NCBI RefSeq assembly: GCF_014207255.1
Contig: NZ_JACHCZ010000002.1
Location: 1,142,059 to 1,206,058, forward strand
Source of the DNA: Pseudomonas sp. JAI120
Lineage (GTDB): Bacteria > Pseudomonadota > Gammaproteobacteria > Pseudomonadales > Pseudomonadaceae
DNA: 64,000 nucleotides
Direction of reading: 5' to 3'
In this document: positions 34,081-42,890 of the stretch, piece by piece
How the letters are laid out: the number at the start of each line of letters is the position of its first letter
Position numbering within the stretch: position 1 is the first letter of the stretch
Position numbers and translations under genes: made by a program
The notes under the pieces: generated by a model
Databases searched by the model: none
What the model saw: only the letters and a program-made list of their open reading frames with translations
Told to the model about the DNA's origin: nothing

Positions 34081-34281
34081 TTAGAGCGAGTGCCCATCGA
34101 TGGGCTCGCCGATGGTCAGGAAATGCCCTCCCGCCACATGATGCAAAGTCCGTAATTCATCATGCCCTTCGAAGTGCCAGTGGCCTTCGCTGAACACCCG
34201 CTCATCGGCATAGGCTGCGACCACTTCGCCGAGGAACAGGTCATAGGTCTGCTGGTTGTGAGGTTCGGGCAGCAGGCGACA
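34081..34281 (-). pseudogene. C-terminal remnant of a flavin reductase-like protein
   Basis: On the minus strand an open frame of 66 codons ends EPIDGHSL and TAA at 34081; it contains PEPHNQQTYDLFLGEVVAAYADERVF and HHVAGGHFLTIGEP, which fit the C-terminus of the flavoredoxin/flavin reductase (DIM6/NTAB) family. A stop (34282-34284) precedes it in frame and no start codon exists, so the N-terminal part has been deleted. Confidence 0.55.
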
Positions 34282-34353
34282 TTAAGCATGAGTCCTATGG
34301 ATCAGCTCGACAGTTGGTTAGCGAATCGCCCTACCCGTTGAGCGCCAGCACAT

Positions 34354-34686
34354 TTAACTGCCGTTATTTCGACACACGCCCATGACTTGGTACTCCAAAG
34401 TCGTGAGCTTGCCGCTGGAGTCTTCATAGGTCATGCGCGAAGGCACGGTGTTGCACGCGCGGATCGGCGGCGTCACGTTGACCACCTTGGCAATGTCCAG
34501 CTTCATTCCATAGCGATAGGCCTGCACTTTAGGCACCGGCTTGCCGTTTCTCACGGCGTAATCGGCCATGGCCTTTTCATTGCGCTCCATCATCAGGGCA
34601 AAGGTGCGATCACCGCCGCCTTCGGCCAATGCACCGAAAGACAGGACGGCCGTTAATACACCCAGAGCGGTTTTATAAAAGTTCAT
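34354..34686 (-). CDS. DUF2790 small periplasmic protein
   Basis: A 110-aa protein with a signal peptide (MNFYKTALGVLTAVLSFGALAEG). The mature part, YAVRNGKPVPKVQAYRYGMKLDIAKVVNV... YEDSSGKLTTLEYQVMGVC, is DUF2790, a Pseudomonas-specific family often linked to metal stress. Two cysteines could form a disulfide. It is divergent from oprD, whose promoter carries the presumed CzcR element. Confidence 0.83.
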   Translation of the reverse strand: MNFYKTALGVLTAVLSFGALAEGGGDRTFALMMERNEKAMADYAVRNGKPVPKVQAYRYGMKLDIAKVVNVTPPIRACNTVPSRMTYEDSSGKLTTLEYQVMGVCRNNGS

Positions 34687-34783
34687 CACCTGTTCCTCGA
34701 CTGAAAGTTCAGTGCCGAGACTAACGAACGAACCCTGACGCGATGTTCACCAGAACATTACTTATTTGTTAGGTGGTGGCGAG

Positions 34784-34801
34784 CTTCCAGAATTGTAATG
34801 T
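34784..34801 (+). promoter_or_regulatory. Presumed CzcR element 1 (oprD promoter)
   Basis: CTTCCAGAATTGTAATGT, 111 bases before the oprD-type ATG, matches elements before czcR (36284) and czcC (44185) with the shared pattern CTNNCNGANNTGTAATNT. Confidence 0.5.
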
Positions 34802-34911
34802 TCACGCCACCCAATCGTTATCCACGGTTTGCAACTATCAGCCCGGGCCAGATCAATAAGAACGCCCGCCTCCATAAGAAGCTGATAACTGCCAATACCG
34901 AGGAGCGAAAC

Positions 34912-36231
34912 ATGCGGATCCGTTATTACACCCTTCCCCTTTCACTGATCGCCACATTGCCCCTGGCAGCCGTGGCCGCGGAAGACAAACCTGAAGGGTT
35001 TATCGAAGGCAGCAGCGTGAACGTGCTGGCGCGCAACTTTTACTTCAACCGCGATGACCGCAAGGGCCAATCCAGCCCCACCGGGAATGGCTATTCCGAA
35101 GCCTGGGCCCAGGGAATGATCGGTAAATTCGAATCCGGCTTTACCCAGGGCACCGTGGGGTTTGGCCTGGACGCCTTCGCCATGGTCGGCGTGAAGCTCG
35201 ACTCGGGTACCGGCCGCAGCGGCGGCAAGGGCTCGTTCGGCGTGCTGCCGGTGGACAGCAACAACCATCCCGAGGACAACTACAGCAAGGTCGGCGGCGC
35301 GGCGAAACTGCGGGTATTGGACACGGTGATCAAGGCCGGCGACGTGTTCCCGCTGACCCCCGTGGTGGCCTACGGCGATTCGCGGGTGTTGCCGGAAAGC
35401 TTCCGTGGCGTGACCCTGCTGAACACCAGCCTGGAAGGCCTGACCTTGCAGGGCGGGCGTTTGAGCGGCATGAGCCAACCCAACGAAAGCGGCATGAACA
35501 AAGGGTTCGCAACGTTTTACGCCGGCCCGGTCGATTCACCTTGGATCGGCTACTTCGGCGGCGACTACACCCTGAACAAACACCTGAGCCTGAGCCTGTA
35601 CAGCAGCCGCCTGAAGGACGCCTGGGACCAGTACTACGTCGGCAGCGCCGCCAGTTACCCGCTGAACGAAGACGTCTCGCTGTTCGGCGACGTCAACTAC
35701 TACAAGGCTGTGGACGAAGGCAAAAAGCTGCTGGGTGAATTCGACAACACCATCTGGAGCGCCCGGCTCGGCGTGAAGGTGGGCGCCCACAGCCTGGCTG
35801 TGTCGCACCAGCGCAACAACGGCGATGACGACTTCGATTACCTGCGTCAGTCGGACTCGATTTTCCTCAACAACTCAATCCAGTACAGCGACTTCAACTC
35901 GCCCAAGGAGCGCTCGTGGATGCTGCGCTACGACCTGGACATGCAGCCATTCGGCATTCCCGGCCTGTCGTTCATGACCCGCTACGGCAAGGGCATCGGC
36001 GCCGACTACAGCAATGCCAACGCGGTGTATATGCGCCGCGATGCCGCCGGCGATCCGCTCACCGACCAACGCCGCTGGGAGCGGGATATCGAAGCCAAGT
36101 ACGTGGTGCAAAGCGGCAACTTGAAGGATTTATCGCTGCGACTGCGCCAGGCCACCGTGCGCTCAAGTTCATTTGAATCCGACCTTGAAGAAGTCCGCGT
36201 CATTGTCGAATACCCACTGGCGATTCTTTAA
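34912..36231 (+). CDS. OprD-family outer-membrane porin
   Basis: A 439-aa porin. The signal peptide is MRIRYYTLPLSLIATLPLAAVAAE. The mature part begins GFIEGSSVNVLARNFYFNRDDR as in OprD proteins and shows RVLPESFRGVTL and the terminal strand VRVIVEYPLAIL. GAGGAG precedes this ATG, chosen over a 38-codon longer frame. OprD channels take up basic amino acids or small organic acids; which one cannot be told. It stands next to czcRS, and CzcR controls oprD in P. aeruginosa. Confidence 0.93.
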   Translation: MRIRYYTLPLSLIATLPLAAVAAEDKPEGFIEGSSVNVLARNFYFNRDDRKGQSSPTGNGYSEAWAQGMIGKFESGFTQGTVGFGLDAFAMVGVKLDSGTGRSGGKGSFGVLPVDSNNHPEDNYSKVGGAAKLRVLDTVIKAGDVFPLTPVVAYGDSRVLPESFRGVTLLNTSLEGLTLQGGRLSGMSQPNESGMNKGFATFYAGPVDSPWIGYFGGDYTLNKHLSLSLYSSRLKDAWDQYYVGSAASYPLNEDVSLFGDVNYYKAVDEGKKLLGEFDNTIWSARLGVKVGAHSLAVSHQRNNGDDDFDYLRQSDSIFLNNSIQYSDFNSPKERSWMLRYDLDMQPFGIPGLSFMTRYGKGIGADYSNANAVYMRRDAAGDPLTDQRRWERDIEAKYVVQSGNLKDLSLRLRQATVRSSSFESDLEEVRVIVEYPLAIL

Positions 36232-36283
36232 GACGCGCTTACATTCACTTGCCGATGCCCTACATCTCTTCACAGGTTGAAGT

Positions 36284-36301
36284 CTGTCAGAACTGTAATA
36301 T
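36284..36301 (+). promoter_or_regulatory. Presumed CzcR element 2 and -10 of the czcRS leader
   Basis: CTGTCAGAACTGTAATAT lies about 30 bases upstream of a TATACT -10 hexamer at 36333-36338, so it would cover roughly -62 to -44 of a start near 36345, a normal place for an OmpR-type activator. The czcR ATG is another 225 bases downstream. Confidence 0.55.
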
Positions 36302-36344
36302 CGGCCTCACCTTCTCGTTAAGTTGCACTTTTTATACTGCGCAT

Positions 36345-36430
36345 CGAACACATCTCATCTCTGCAGCTTTTGTGTAGCTCCTTTGGAACAGAGATGAATT
36401 TTATACGCCCCAGCCGGGGCGTTTTTTTTG
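36345..36430 (+). ncRNA. Structured czcR leader or small RNA ending in a terminator
   Basis: From the predicted start near 36345 a stem CATCTCTG (36356-36363) with CAGAGATG (36389-36396) is followed by a terminator hairpin. Promoter, fold and terminator give an RNA of about 85 nt upstream of czcR. It could be a small RNA or an attenuator; it may also just be the oprD 3' end. Confidence 0.4.
36405..36430 (+). terminator. Strong terminator between oprD and czcR
   Basis: CGCCCC (36406-36411), loop AGCC, GGGGCG (36416-36421) and a run of eight T. It lies 174 bases after oprD and 140 bases before czcR. Confidence 0.85.
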
Positions 36431-36569
36431 TGTGCCCGGTCAGTGACGAATCGTCGCACCGGCCTGACGCGGCTTGACCTTAAAGCTACTTCAGGCTCCA
36501 GAGTTTTCCTACAGCCTATTCAGCCTCTATGAGGCCATCTCCTTTCGTTTTCCTTGAAGGTAAATCCCC

Positions 36570-37244
36570 ATGCGTATCCTTGTGGTTGAGGACGAGCAGA
36601 AAACCGCCGACTACTTGCAGCAAGGCCTGACCGAAAGTGGCTACGTCGTCGATTGCGCCGCCAGCGGCATCGACGGGCTGCACCTGGCCAGGCAGCACAC
36701 CTATGAACTGGTGATCCTCGACGTCAACCTGCCCAACACCGACGGCTGGGAAGTACTTGAGCAACTGCGCCGTGACGGCAACCAGCGCGTGATGATGCTG
36801 ACCGCGCGCGGCCGCCTGGCCGACAAGATCAAGGGCCTGGACATGGGCGCCGACGATTACCTGGTCAAACCCTTCGAGTTCCCCGAACTGCTGGCCCGTG
36901 TGCGCACCTTGCTGCGCCGCAGCGAACATATCCCGCTGCCGGATGTGCTGCGCGTCGCGGACCTGGAGTTGGACCCGCGTCGTCATCGCGCCTATCGCGG
37001 CGACCGGCGCATCGACCTGACCACCAAGGAATTCGCCCTGCTGCATGTGTTGATGCGCCAGGCCGGCGAGGTGATGACCCGCACGCAGATCATCTCGCTG
37101 GTGTGGGACATGAACTTCGACTGCGACACCAACGTGGTCGAGGTCTCCATCAGCCGCCTGCGCGGCAAGGTCGATGACCAGAGCGAGGTCAAGCTGATCC
37201 ATACCATTCGCGGCGTGGGTTATGTGCTGGAGGCGCGCCAATGA
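36570..37244 (+). CDS. czcR: Metal-responsive OmpR-family response regulator CzcR
   Basis: A 224-aa response regulator. The receiver has acidic pocket VVEDEQ, phospho-acceptor Asp51 in VILDVNLPNTDGWE and Lys in LVKPFEFPELL; the C-terminal winged helix (residues ~130-220) ends HTIRGVGYVLEARQ. It is of the CusR/CopR/CzcR heavy-metal type and overlaps the kinase gene by four bases. Its operon faces czcCBA, the probable main target. Confidence 0.9.
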   Translation: MRILVVEDEQKTADYLQQGLTESGYVVDCAASGIDGLHLARQHTYELVILDVNLPNTDGWEVLEQLRRDGNQRVMMLTARGRLADKIKGLDMGADDYLVKPFEFPELLARVRTLLRRSEHIPLPDVLRVADLELDPRRHRAYRGDRRIDLTTKEFALLHVLMRQAGEVMTRTQIISLVWDMNFDCDTNVVEVSISRLRGKVDDQSEVKLIHTIRGVGYVLEARQ

Positions 37245-38677
37245 GGACCAGCAGCCTGTCGATGCGCCTGGGGCTGACGGTCAGCCTCATGGGCGCGGGG
37301 CTGGTCGTACTGCTGGCGACCCTGGCCTACCTGGCCTTGACCCATGAGCTGGAAAAGCTCGCGCGCAAGGGCCTGGAAAGCAAGATGGAACAGATCCAGC
37401 ACAGCCTGGCGATGGGCCTGGACACCCACGGAATCAAAGCCCGCCCCCACTCGTTGCTGGACCTGGTGATGGGCCATGACAATTTCTACCTGACCATCGT
37501 CGGCACCGCGCCCGATAACGCCGTGCTGCTCAGTGTCGGCGCCAAACCCCAGGAACCGTTACTGACCGACTTTTCCCCCCGGGAAACCCTCGGCTACCTC
37601 AACTGGGAAGACCAAGACGGCAACCAGGTACTCAGTGCCTCCAGCCTGATGCGCCTGGCCAGCGGCGAGCGCGTGCGCGTGTTGCTGTCGCTGGACCGCA
37701 GGGATGACCAGGCGCTGCTCAGTGCCTACCTGCGCGCCACCCTCATCGCCCTGCCGATGCTGCTGATTCTTATCGGCATGGGCGCCTGGGGGCTGGTGCA
37801 ACGCGGGTTGGCGCCCTTGAAGCAGTTCAGCCATATCGCCGCCCAAGTGACGACCCAGGACCTGACACACCGCTTATCCATCGACAACCTGCCCAAGGAG
37901 CTGGGCGAGTTGGCGCAAAGCATCAACGTAATGCTGAATCGCCTGGACGCCGGCGTGCAGCAGTTGTCGCAGTTCTCCGACGACCTCGCTCACGAACTGC
38001 GTGCACCGCTGACCAACCTGATGGGCAAGGCCCAGGTGACCCTGTCCCGTGAACGGCCCAGTGAGGAATACAAGGCCGGACTGGAATCCTGCACCGAGGA
38101 AATGGAGCGCCTGTCGCGCATGGTCTCCGACATGCTGTTTCTCGCTCAAGTCAGCCATCCGGCGGCGCGAGCCGGGTTCGGCACGGTGTCGCTGGGCGCG
38201 GAAGCACAACGGGTGATGGAACTGTTCGCCCTGAGCGCCGAAGACAAACACGTGACCCTCAACCTGCGCGGCGACGCCTGGGTGACGGGTGATCGCCTGA
38301 TGATCCAGCGGGCCATTTCCAACCTGCTGTCCAATGCCATCCGCCACACGCCCGAAGGTTCCAGCGTGCTGCTGCTGGTGGAGACCTACGACCAGAGCGT
38401 GTCGTTGTCGGTGGGCAACCCCGGGCGTGGCATCGAAGCGCACCACCTGCCGCATCTGTTCGAACGTTTCTACCGCGCCGACAGCAGCCGTACCCGCGCC
38501 GAAGGTGGCACCGGGCTGGGGCTGGCCATTGTGCAGTCGATCATGCACCTGCATCAGGGGCACGCCGACGTCAGCAGCCAGCCAGGCCGGTTTACACGGT
38601 TCAGCCTGGTATTTCCTCTTCCTTGCGATGCGCCCACTGGTACAGCGCCGGCAGCACCAGCAAGGTCAGCAACGTAG
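37241..38677 (+). CDS. czcS: Heavy-metal sensor histidine kinase CzcS
   Basis: A 478-aa kinase with an N-terminal helix (residues ~8-35), a periplasmic sensor, a second helix (~165-188), HAMP, the H-box FSDDLAHELRAPL and an ATPase domain (RFYRADSSRTRAEGGTGLGLAIVQSIMHLHQG). The last 25 codons overlap the 3' end of czcA on the other strand by 77 bases; they are Pro/Ala-rich and look like run-on sequence past the usual end. Activates CzcR on Zn, Cd or Co in known systems. Confidence 0.9.
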   Translation: MRTSSLSMRLGLTVSLMGAGLVVLLATLAYLALTHELEKLARKGLESKMEQIQHSLAMGLDTHGIKARPHSLLDLVMGHDNFYLTIVGTAPDNAVLLSVGAKPQEPLLTDFSPRETLGYLNWEDQDGNQVLSASSLMRLASGERVRVLLSLDRRDDQALLSAYLRATLIALPMLLILIGMGAWGLVQRGLAPLKQFSHIAAQVTTQDLTHRLSIDNLPKELGELAQSINVMLNRLDAGVQQLSQFSDDLAHELRAPLTNLMGKAQVTLSRERPSEEYKAGLESCTEEMERLSRMVSDMLFLAQVSHPAARAGFGTVSLGAEAQRVMELFALSAEDKHVTLNLRGDAWVTGDRLMIQRAISNLLSNAIRHTPEGSSVLLLVETYDQSVSLSVGNPGRGIEAHHLPHLFERFYRADSSRTRAEGGTGLGLAIVQSIMHLHQGHADVSSQPGRFTRFSLVFPLPCDAPTGTAPAAPARSAT

Positions 38678-41600
38678 AAGAAATGATCCCGCCGATCACC
38701 ACCGTCGCCAACGGACGCTGCACTTCGGCGCCGGTGCCGGTGGCCAGGGCCATGGGGATAAACCCCAGGGAGGCCACCAGTGCGGTCATCAATACCGGGC
38801 GCAGGCGAGTCAGCGCACCCTCGTGGATGGCCACCGACAGCGAGCGCCCTTCCTCGCGCAGGTTGCGGATGAAGGCAATCATCACCAGGCCGTTGAGCAC
38901 CGCCACGCCGGACAAGGCGATAAAGCCCACGCCTGCGGAGATCGACAGCGGAATATCGCGCAGCCACAGCGCCATGATCCCACCGGTCAACGCGAACGGA
39001 ATCCCGGTAAACACCAGCAGCCCGTCCTTGAGGTTGTTGAACATCATGAACAACAACCCGAACACCAGCAGCAACGCCACCGGCACCACGATTTGCAAAC
39101 GCTCGGAGGCTTCCTTCAGTTGTTCGAACTGGCCGCCCCATGTGGTCCAGTAACCTGCCGGGACTTTCACCTGCGCCGTGATCGCCGCCTCGGCCTCCTC
39201 CACGAACGACCCCATATCCCGCCCGCGCACGTTGGCACTGACGATCACCAGGCGCTTGCCGTTCTCGCGGCTGATCTGGTTCGGGCCGAGCACCAGGTCC
39301 AGGCTGGCGACCTGGGACAACGCAATAAACCCCAACTGCCCCGCCGCATTCCCGGCCAGCGCCGGCACCGGAATCAGCAGCCGCGACAAGCCGTCGATAT
39401 CCGTACGCAGCGCGTCGGACAAGCGCACGACCATGTCGAAGCGGCGGTCACCTTCATACAGCGTACCGGCCTGGCGCCCACCGACGGCGACGGCAATGGT
39501 GTCCTGCACATCGCCGACATTCAGGCCAAAGCGCGCGGCCTTGTCACGGTCGATATTGATGGTCAGCACCGGCAGGCCGGACGTCTGTTCGACCTTCACT
39601 TCCGAAGCCCCCTCGAGGCCTTGCAAGGTCTCGGCAATGTCTGCGGCGGTGGTGTTGAGCACCGCCATGTCGTCGCCAAACACCTTCACCGCGATATCAC
39701 TGCGCACCCCGGAAATCAGCTCGTTGAAACGCAGCTGGATCGGTTGCGACAACTCGTACGCACTGCCCGGCACAATCGCACTGGCGCGCTGGATATCGGC
39801 GATCAGGGCTTCGCGGGACTTGCTCGGATTTGGCCATTGATCCTTCGGCTTGAGCATCACGTAGCTGTCGGAAATATTCGGCGGCATCGGGTCGGAGGCG
39901 ATTTCCGCCGTACCGGTACGTGCAAATACCCGCTCGATTTCCGGCACATGGGCCATCAAGGTTTTTTCCAGTTGCTGCTGCATCTGCACCGATTGCGTCA
40001 GGCTGGTGCCGGGCACGCGCAGGGCCTGTTGGGCGAAGTCGCCCTCACTGAGGCTGGGGATAAACTCACTGCCCATGCGGCTGGCCACCACGCCCGAGGT
40101 GACGATGGTCAGCACGGCCAGACCGAACACCAGCGGCCGGCGGGTCATCACCCAGTCCAGCACCGGCGCATAGGCCCGGCGTGCGGTACGCATCACCAGG
40201 TTTTCTTCTTCCTTGACCTTGCCGGTGACGAACAGCGCAATCGCCGCCGGTACGAAGGTCACCGACAAAATCATCGCCCCCAGCAGCGCGATCACCACGG
40301 TAAACGCCATGGGGTGGAACATCTTCCCGGCCACGCCGGTGAGGGCGAAGATCGGCAGGTACACGACCATGATGATCAGTTGCCCGAAGATCAGCGCACG
40401 CCGCGCTTCCTTGGCCGCCGCGAACACCTCGTGCAGGCGCTCGCTGCGGGTCAGCAAGCGACCATGGCGCTGCTGCGCATGGGCCAGGCGGCGGATGGCG
40501 TTCTCGACGATCACCACTGCGCCGTCGACGATAATGCCGAAGTCCAGCGCGCCGAGGCTCATCAGGTTGGCGCTGACTTTGTTGGTGAACATGCCAGTAA
40601 AGGTGAACAACATTGCCAGGGGAATCACCATCGCGGTGATCAGCGCCGCGCGGATATTGCCGAGGAACAGGAACAGCACCGCGACCACCAGCAGCGCACC
40701 TTCGAAGAGATTTTTCTTCACGGTGGCAATGGCTTTTTCGACGAGGTTGGTGCGGTCGTAGACGGTCACCGCCACCACACCGTCGGGCAGCGAAAGGTTG
40801 ATTTGCTCGAGTCTGGAAGCCACCGCCTGGGACACGGTGCGGCTGTTTTCTCCGATCAACATAAACACCGTGCCCAGCACCACTTCGCGGCCGTTTTCCG
40901 TGGCGGCGCCGGTACGCAGCTCACGGCCAATCTCGACCTGGGCGACATTGCGCACGCGGATCGGCGTGCCGTCGGACGTGGTGATGACGATATTGGCGAT
41001 GTCGTCGATGGACGCCACCTGCCCCGGTGCGCGGATCAACAATTGCTCGCCGCTGCGCTCGATGTACCCGGCGCCGACGTTGGCGTTGTTGCGCTCCAGT
41101 GCCGTGACCAGATCGTTCAAGGTCAGGTTGTAGGCCGCCAGGCGCTTGGGGTCCGGGGCGATCTGGTATTCCTTGGCGAAGCCGCCGATGGTGTTGATCT
41201 CGGCCACACCGGGCACGTTGCGCAGTTGCGGCTTGATAATCCAGTCCTGGATCACTCGCAAGTCGGTCGGGGTATAGGGCGTGCCGTCGTCCTTGCGGGC
41301 GCCCTCCTCGGCCTCCACGGTCCACAGGAAAATTTCCCCGAGGCCGGTGGAAATCGGCCCCATCGCGGTTTCGATCCCCGTAGGCAATTGCTCGCGGGCC
41401 ACCTGCAGGCGCTCGTTGACCAACTGGCGGGCGAAGAACAGGTCGGTGCCGTCCTTGAAGATAACCGTCACCTGGGACAAGCCGGAGCGTGACAACGAAC
41501 GGGTCTGCTGCAGCCCCGGCAAACCGGCCATCGCGGTTTCGATGGGAAAGGTAATGCGCTGCTCGGTTTCCAGCGGCGAAAAACCGGCCGCCGCCGAGTT

Positions 41601-41747
41601 GATCTGCACCTGCACATTGGTGATGTCGGGCACCGCGTCGATGGGCAGTTTCTGATAGCTGGCGATGCCGACACCGGCCATCAACAGCACTGCCAGCAGC
41701 ACGATGATGCGCTGCTCGATGGCGAATTGGATAAGGCGCTCAAACAT
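38601..41747 (-). CDS. czcA: Heavy-metal efflux RND pump CzcA
   Basis: A 1048-aa HME-RND pump. The motif DFGIIVDGAVVIVEN in helix IV marks the Co/Zn/Cd group (HME1). Other landmarks: the N-terminus FAIEQRIIVLLAVLLMAGVG, and helices VPVALLLVFGLLFMMF and GIPFALTGGIMALWL. It takes metal from the periplasm or cytoplasm and drives it out with protons through CzcB and CzcC. The gene ends convergent with and overlapping czcS. Confidence 0.94.
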   Translation of the reverse strand: MFERLIQFAIEQRIIVLLAVLLMAGVGIASYQKLPIDAVPDITNVQVQINSAAAGFSPLETEQRITFPIETAMAGLPGLQQTRSLSRSGLSQVTVIFKDGTDLFFARQLVNERLQVAREQLPTGIETAMGPISTGLGEIFLWTVEAEEGARKDDGTPYTPTDLRVIQDWIIKPQLRNVPGVAEINTIGGFAKEYQIAPDPKRLAAYNLTLNDLVTALERNNANVGAGYIERSGEQLLIRAPGQVASIDDIANIVITTSDGTPIRVRNVAQVEIGRELRTGAATENGREVVLGTVFMLIGENSRTVSQAVASRLEQINLSLPDGVVAVTVYDRTNLVEKAIATVKKNLFEGALLVVAVLFLFLGNIRAALITAMVIPLAMLFTFTGMFTNKVSANLMSLGALDFGIIVDGAVVIVENAIRRLAHAQQRHGRLLTRSERLHEVFAAAKEARRALIFGQLIIMVVYLPIFALTGVAGKMFHPMAFTVVIALLGAMILSVTFVPAAIALFVTGKVKEEENLVMRTARRAYAPVLDWVMTRRPLVFGLAVLTIVTSGVVASRMGSEFIPSLSEGDFAQQALRVPGTSLTQSVQMQQQLEKTLMAHVPEIERVFARTGTAEIASDPMPPNISDSYVMLKPKDQWPNPSKSREALIADIQRASAIVPGSAYELSQPIQLRFNELISGVRSDIAVKVFGDDMAVLNTTAADIAETLQGLEGASEVKVEQTSGLPVLTINIDRDKAARFGLNVGDVQDTIAVAVGGRQAGTLYEGDRRFDMVVRLSDALRTDIDGLSRLLIPVPALAGNAAGQLGFIALSQVASLDLVLGPNQISRENGKRLVIVSANVRGRDMGSFVEEAEAAITAQVKVPAGYWTTWGGQFEQLKEASERLQIVVPVALLLVFGLLFMMFNNLKDGLLVFTGIPFALTGGIMALWLRDIPLSISAGVGFIALSGVAVLNGLVMIAFIRNLREEGRSLSVAIHEGALTRLRPVLMTALVASLGFIPMALATGTGAEVQRPLATVVIGGIISSTLLTLLVLPALYQWAHRKEEEIPG

Positions 41748-41765
41748 GAGAAATCACTCGCAGGA

Positions 41766-42872
41766 TCAATGGGCGTGCTCAGCCGAGCCCTTGCCCAATT
41801 CGGACTTGAGGATGAAGCTGCCGGTGGTGGCCACCTGGGCACCGGCCTCCAGGCCCTGGCGCACTTCGACGTAGCCGTTCTCACTGGCGCCCAGTTCGAG
41901 ATGGCGGGTGATAAAACCGTCTGGCGTGCGCACGAATACCGACGGTTTTTCCTCGACGGTCTGGATCGCCGCTTGCGGCACGGTGACCTTGGCCTGGTAG
42001 GTGTCCGTGGCCAATTGCACGGTGACAAACAGCCCTGGACGCCAGGCGTCATCGGGGTTGGGCACCGTCACGCGCACGGTGGCGGTGCGCGTTTGCTCGC
42101 CGAGCAAATTGCCGACATAGGCCACGGTGCCCTGCACATCTGTGCCCATTTCCGTGGAGCTGACCTTCACCGGTTTGCCGAGCCGGACCTTGTTTAAATC
42201 CTTGGGAAATACGCCGAAGGTGACCCACACCTGTGACAGGTCAGAAAGCGTGAAGGCATTGCTGGTCTCACTCACCACCTCGCCGACACCGAGGTGTTTT
42301 TCCACCACCACGCCTGCGAACGGCGCACGCAGTTCGTAACGATTGCCGCCGACCAGCACGGTGTTGCCGCTAAGTGCGGTCATTTTTTGGCGGGCATTGT
42401 TCAAGGCGATTTCGGCTTCTTGCAGGGTTTGGCGCGCCAGCAGGTAATCCTGCTCGGCGGAGATCTTGTCCTGCCACAACTGGCGTTCACGCTGGAAGGT
42501 AATACGCGCCAGTTCAACCCGACGCTCGCTGGCCGCCAGCTCACTGCGCTGGTCGGAAATCTGCTGGCTGGCGATCACCGCGAGCAGCTCGCCCTTCTTC
42601 ACTGCCTGGCCAAGATTGACCTTCACCGACTCCACCACGCCGGCCGCGCGCGGGACGATATGCGAGGTGCGGTCTTCGTCGAAACGCACCTCCCCCGGCA
42701 GCGTCAGCAGGGTGCTGATCGACCGGGGTTGGGCCTCAGCGAGTTCGATGCCAGCGGCCTGGATTTGCTGTTCAGTCAGCTCGAGCGTGCCTTCTTCTTC
42801 CTCGGCGTTGGCCACGCCGGACAGCATCAGGCCCAAGGCGACGGCAAGCGCCACGCCGTGTCGTTTGTTCAT
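41766..42872 (-). CDS. czcB: Periplasmic adaptor CzcB
   Basis: A 368-aa membrane-fusion protein. Signal peptide MNKRHGVALAVALGLMLSGVANA; lipoyl halves around IVPRAAGVVESVKVNLGQAVKKGELL and ELRAPFAGVVVEKHLGVGEVV bracket an alpha-helical hairpin; the barrel and membrane-proximal domains follow. The C-terminus AEHAH is His-containing and may bind metal. It lies between czcC and czcA with short gaps. Confidence 0.92.
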   Translation of the reverse strand: MNKRHGVALAVALGLMLSGVANAEEEEGTLELTEQQIQAAGIELAEAQPRSISTLLTLPGEVRFDEDRTSHIVPRAAGVVESVKVNLGQAVKKGELLAVIASQQISDQRSELAASERRVELARITFQRERQLWQDKISAEQDYLLARQTLQEAEIALNNARQKMTALSGNTVLVGGNRYELRAPFAGVVVEKHLGVGEVVSETSNAFTLSDLSQVWVTFGVFPKDLNKVRLGKPVKVSSTEMGTDVQGTVAYVGNLLGEQTRTATVRVTVPNPDDAWRPGLFVTVQLATDTYQAKVTVPQAAIQTVEEKPSVFVRTPDGFITRHLELGASENGYVEVRQGLEAGAQVATTGSFILKSELGKGSAEHAH

Positions 42873-42890
42873 AAGGCACTCCAGAAAAAA

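Noticed and set aside
38334..41492. A 1052-codon open frame on the plus strand opposite czcA
   Set aside because: Its product is His/Gln/Arg-rich low-complexity sequence, it starts inside czcS and has no ribosome binding site; it is the antisense shadow of a GC-rich gene, while czcA has clear RND motifs.
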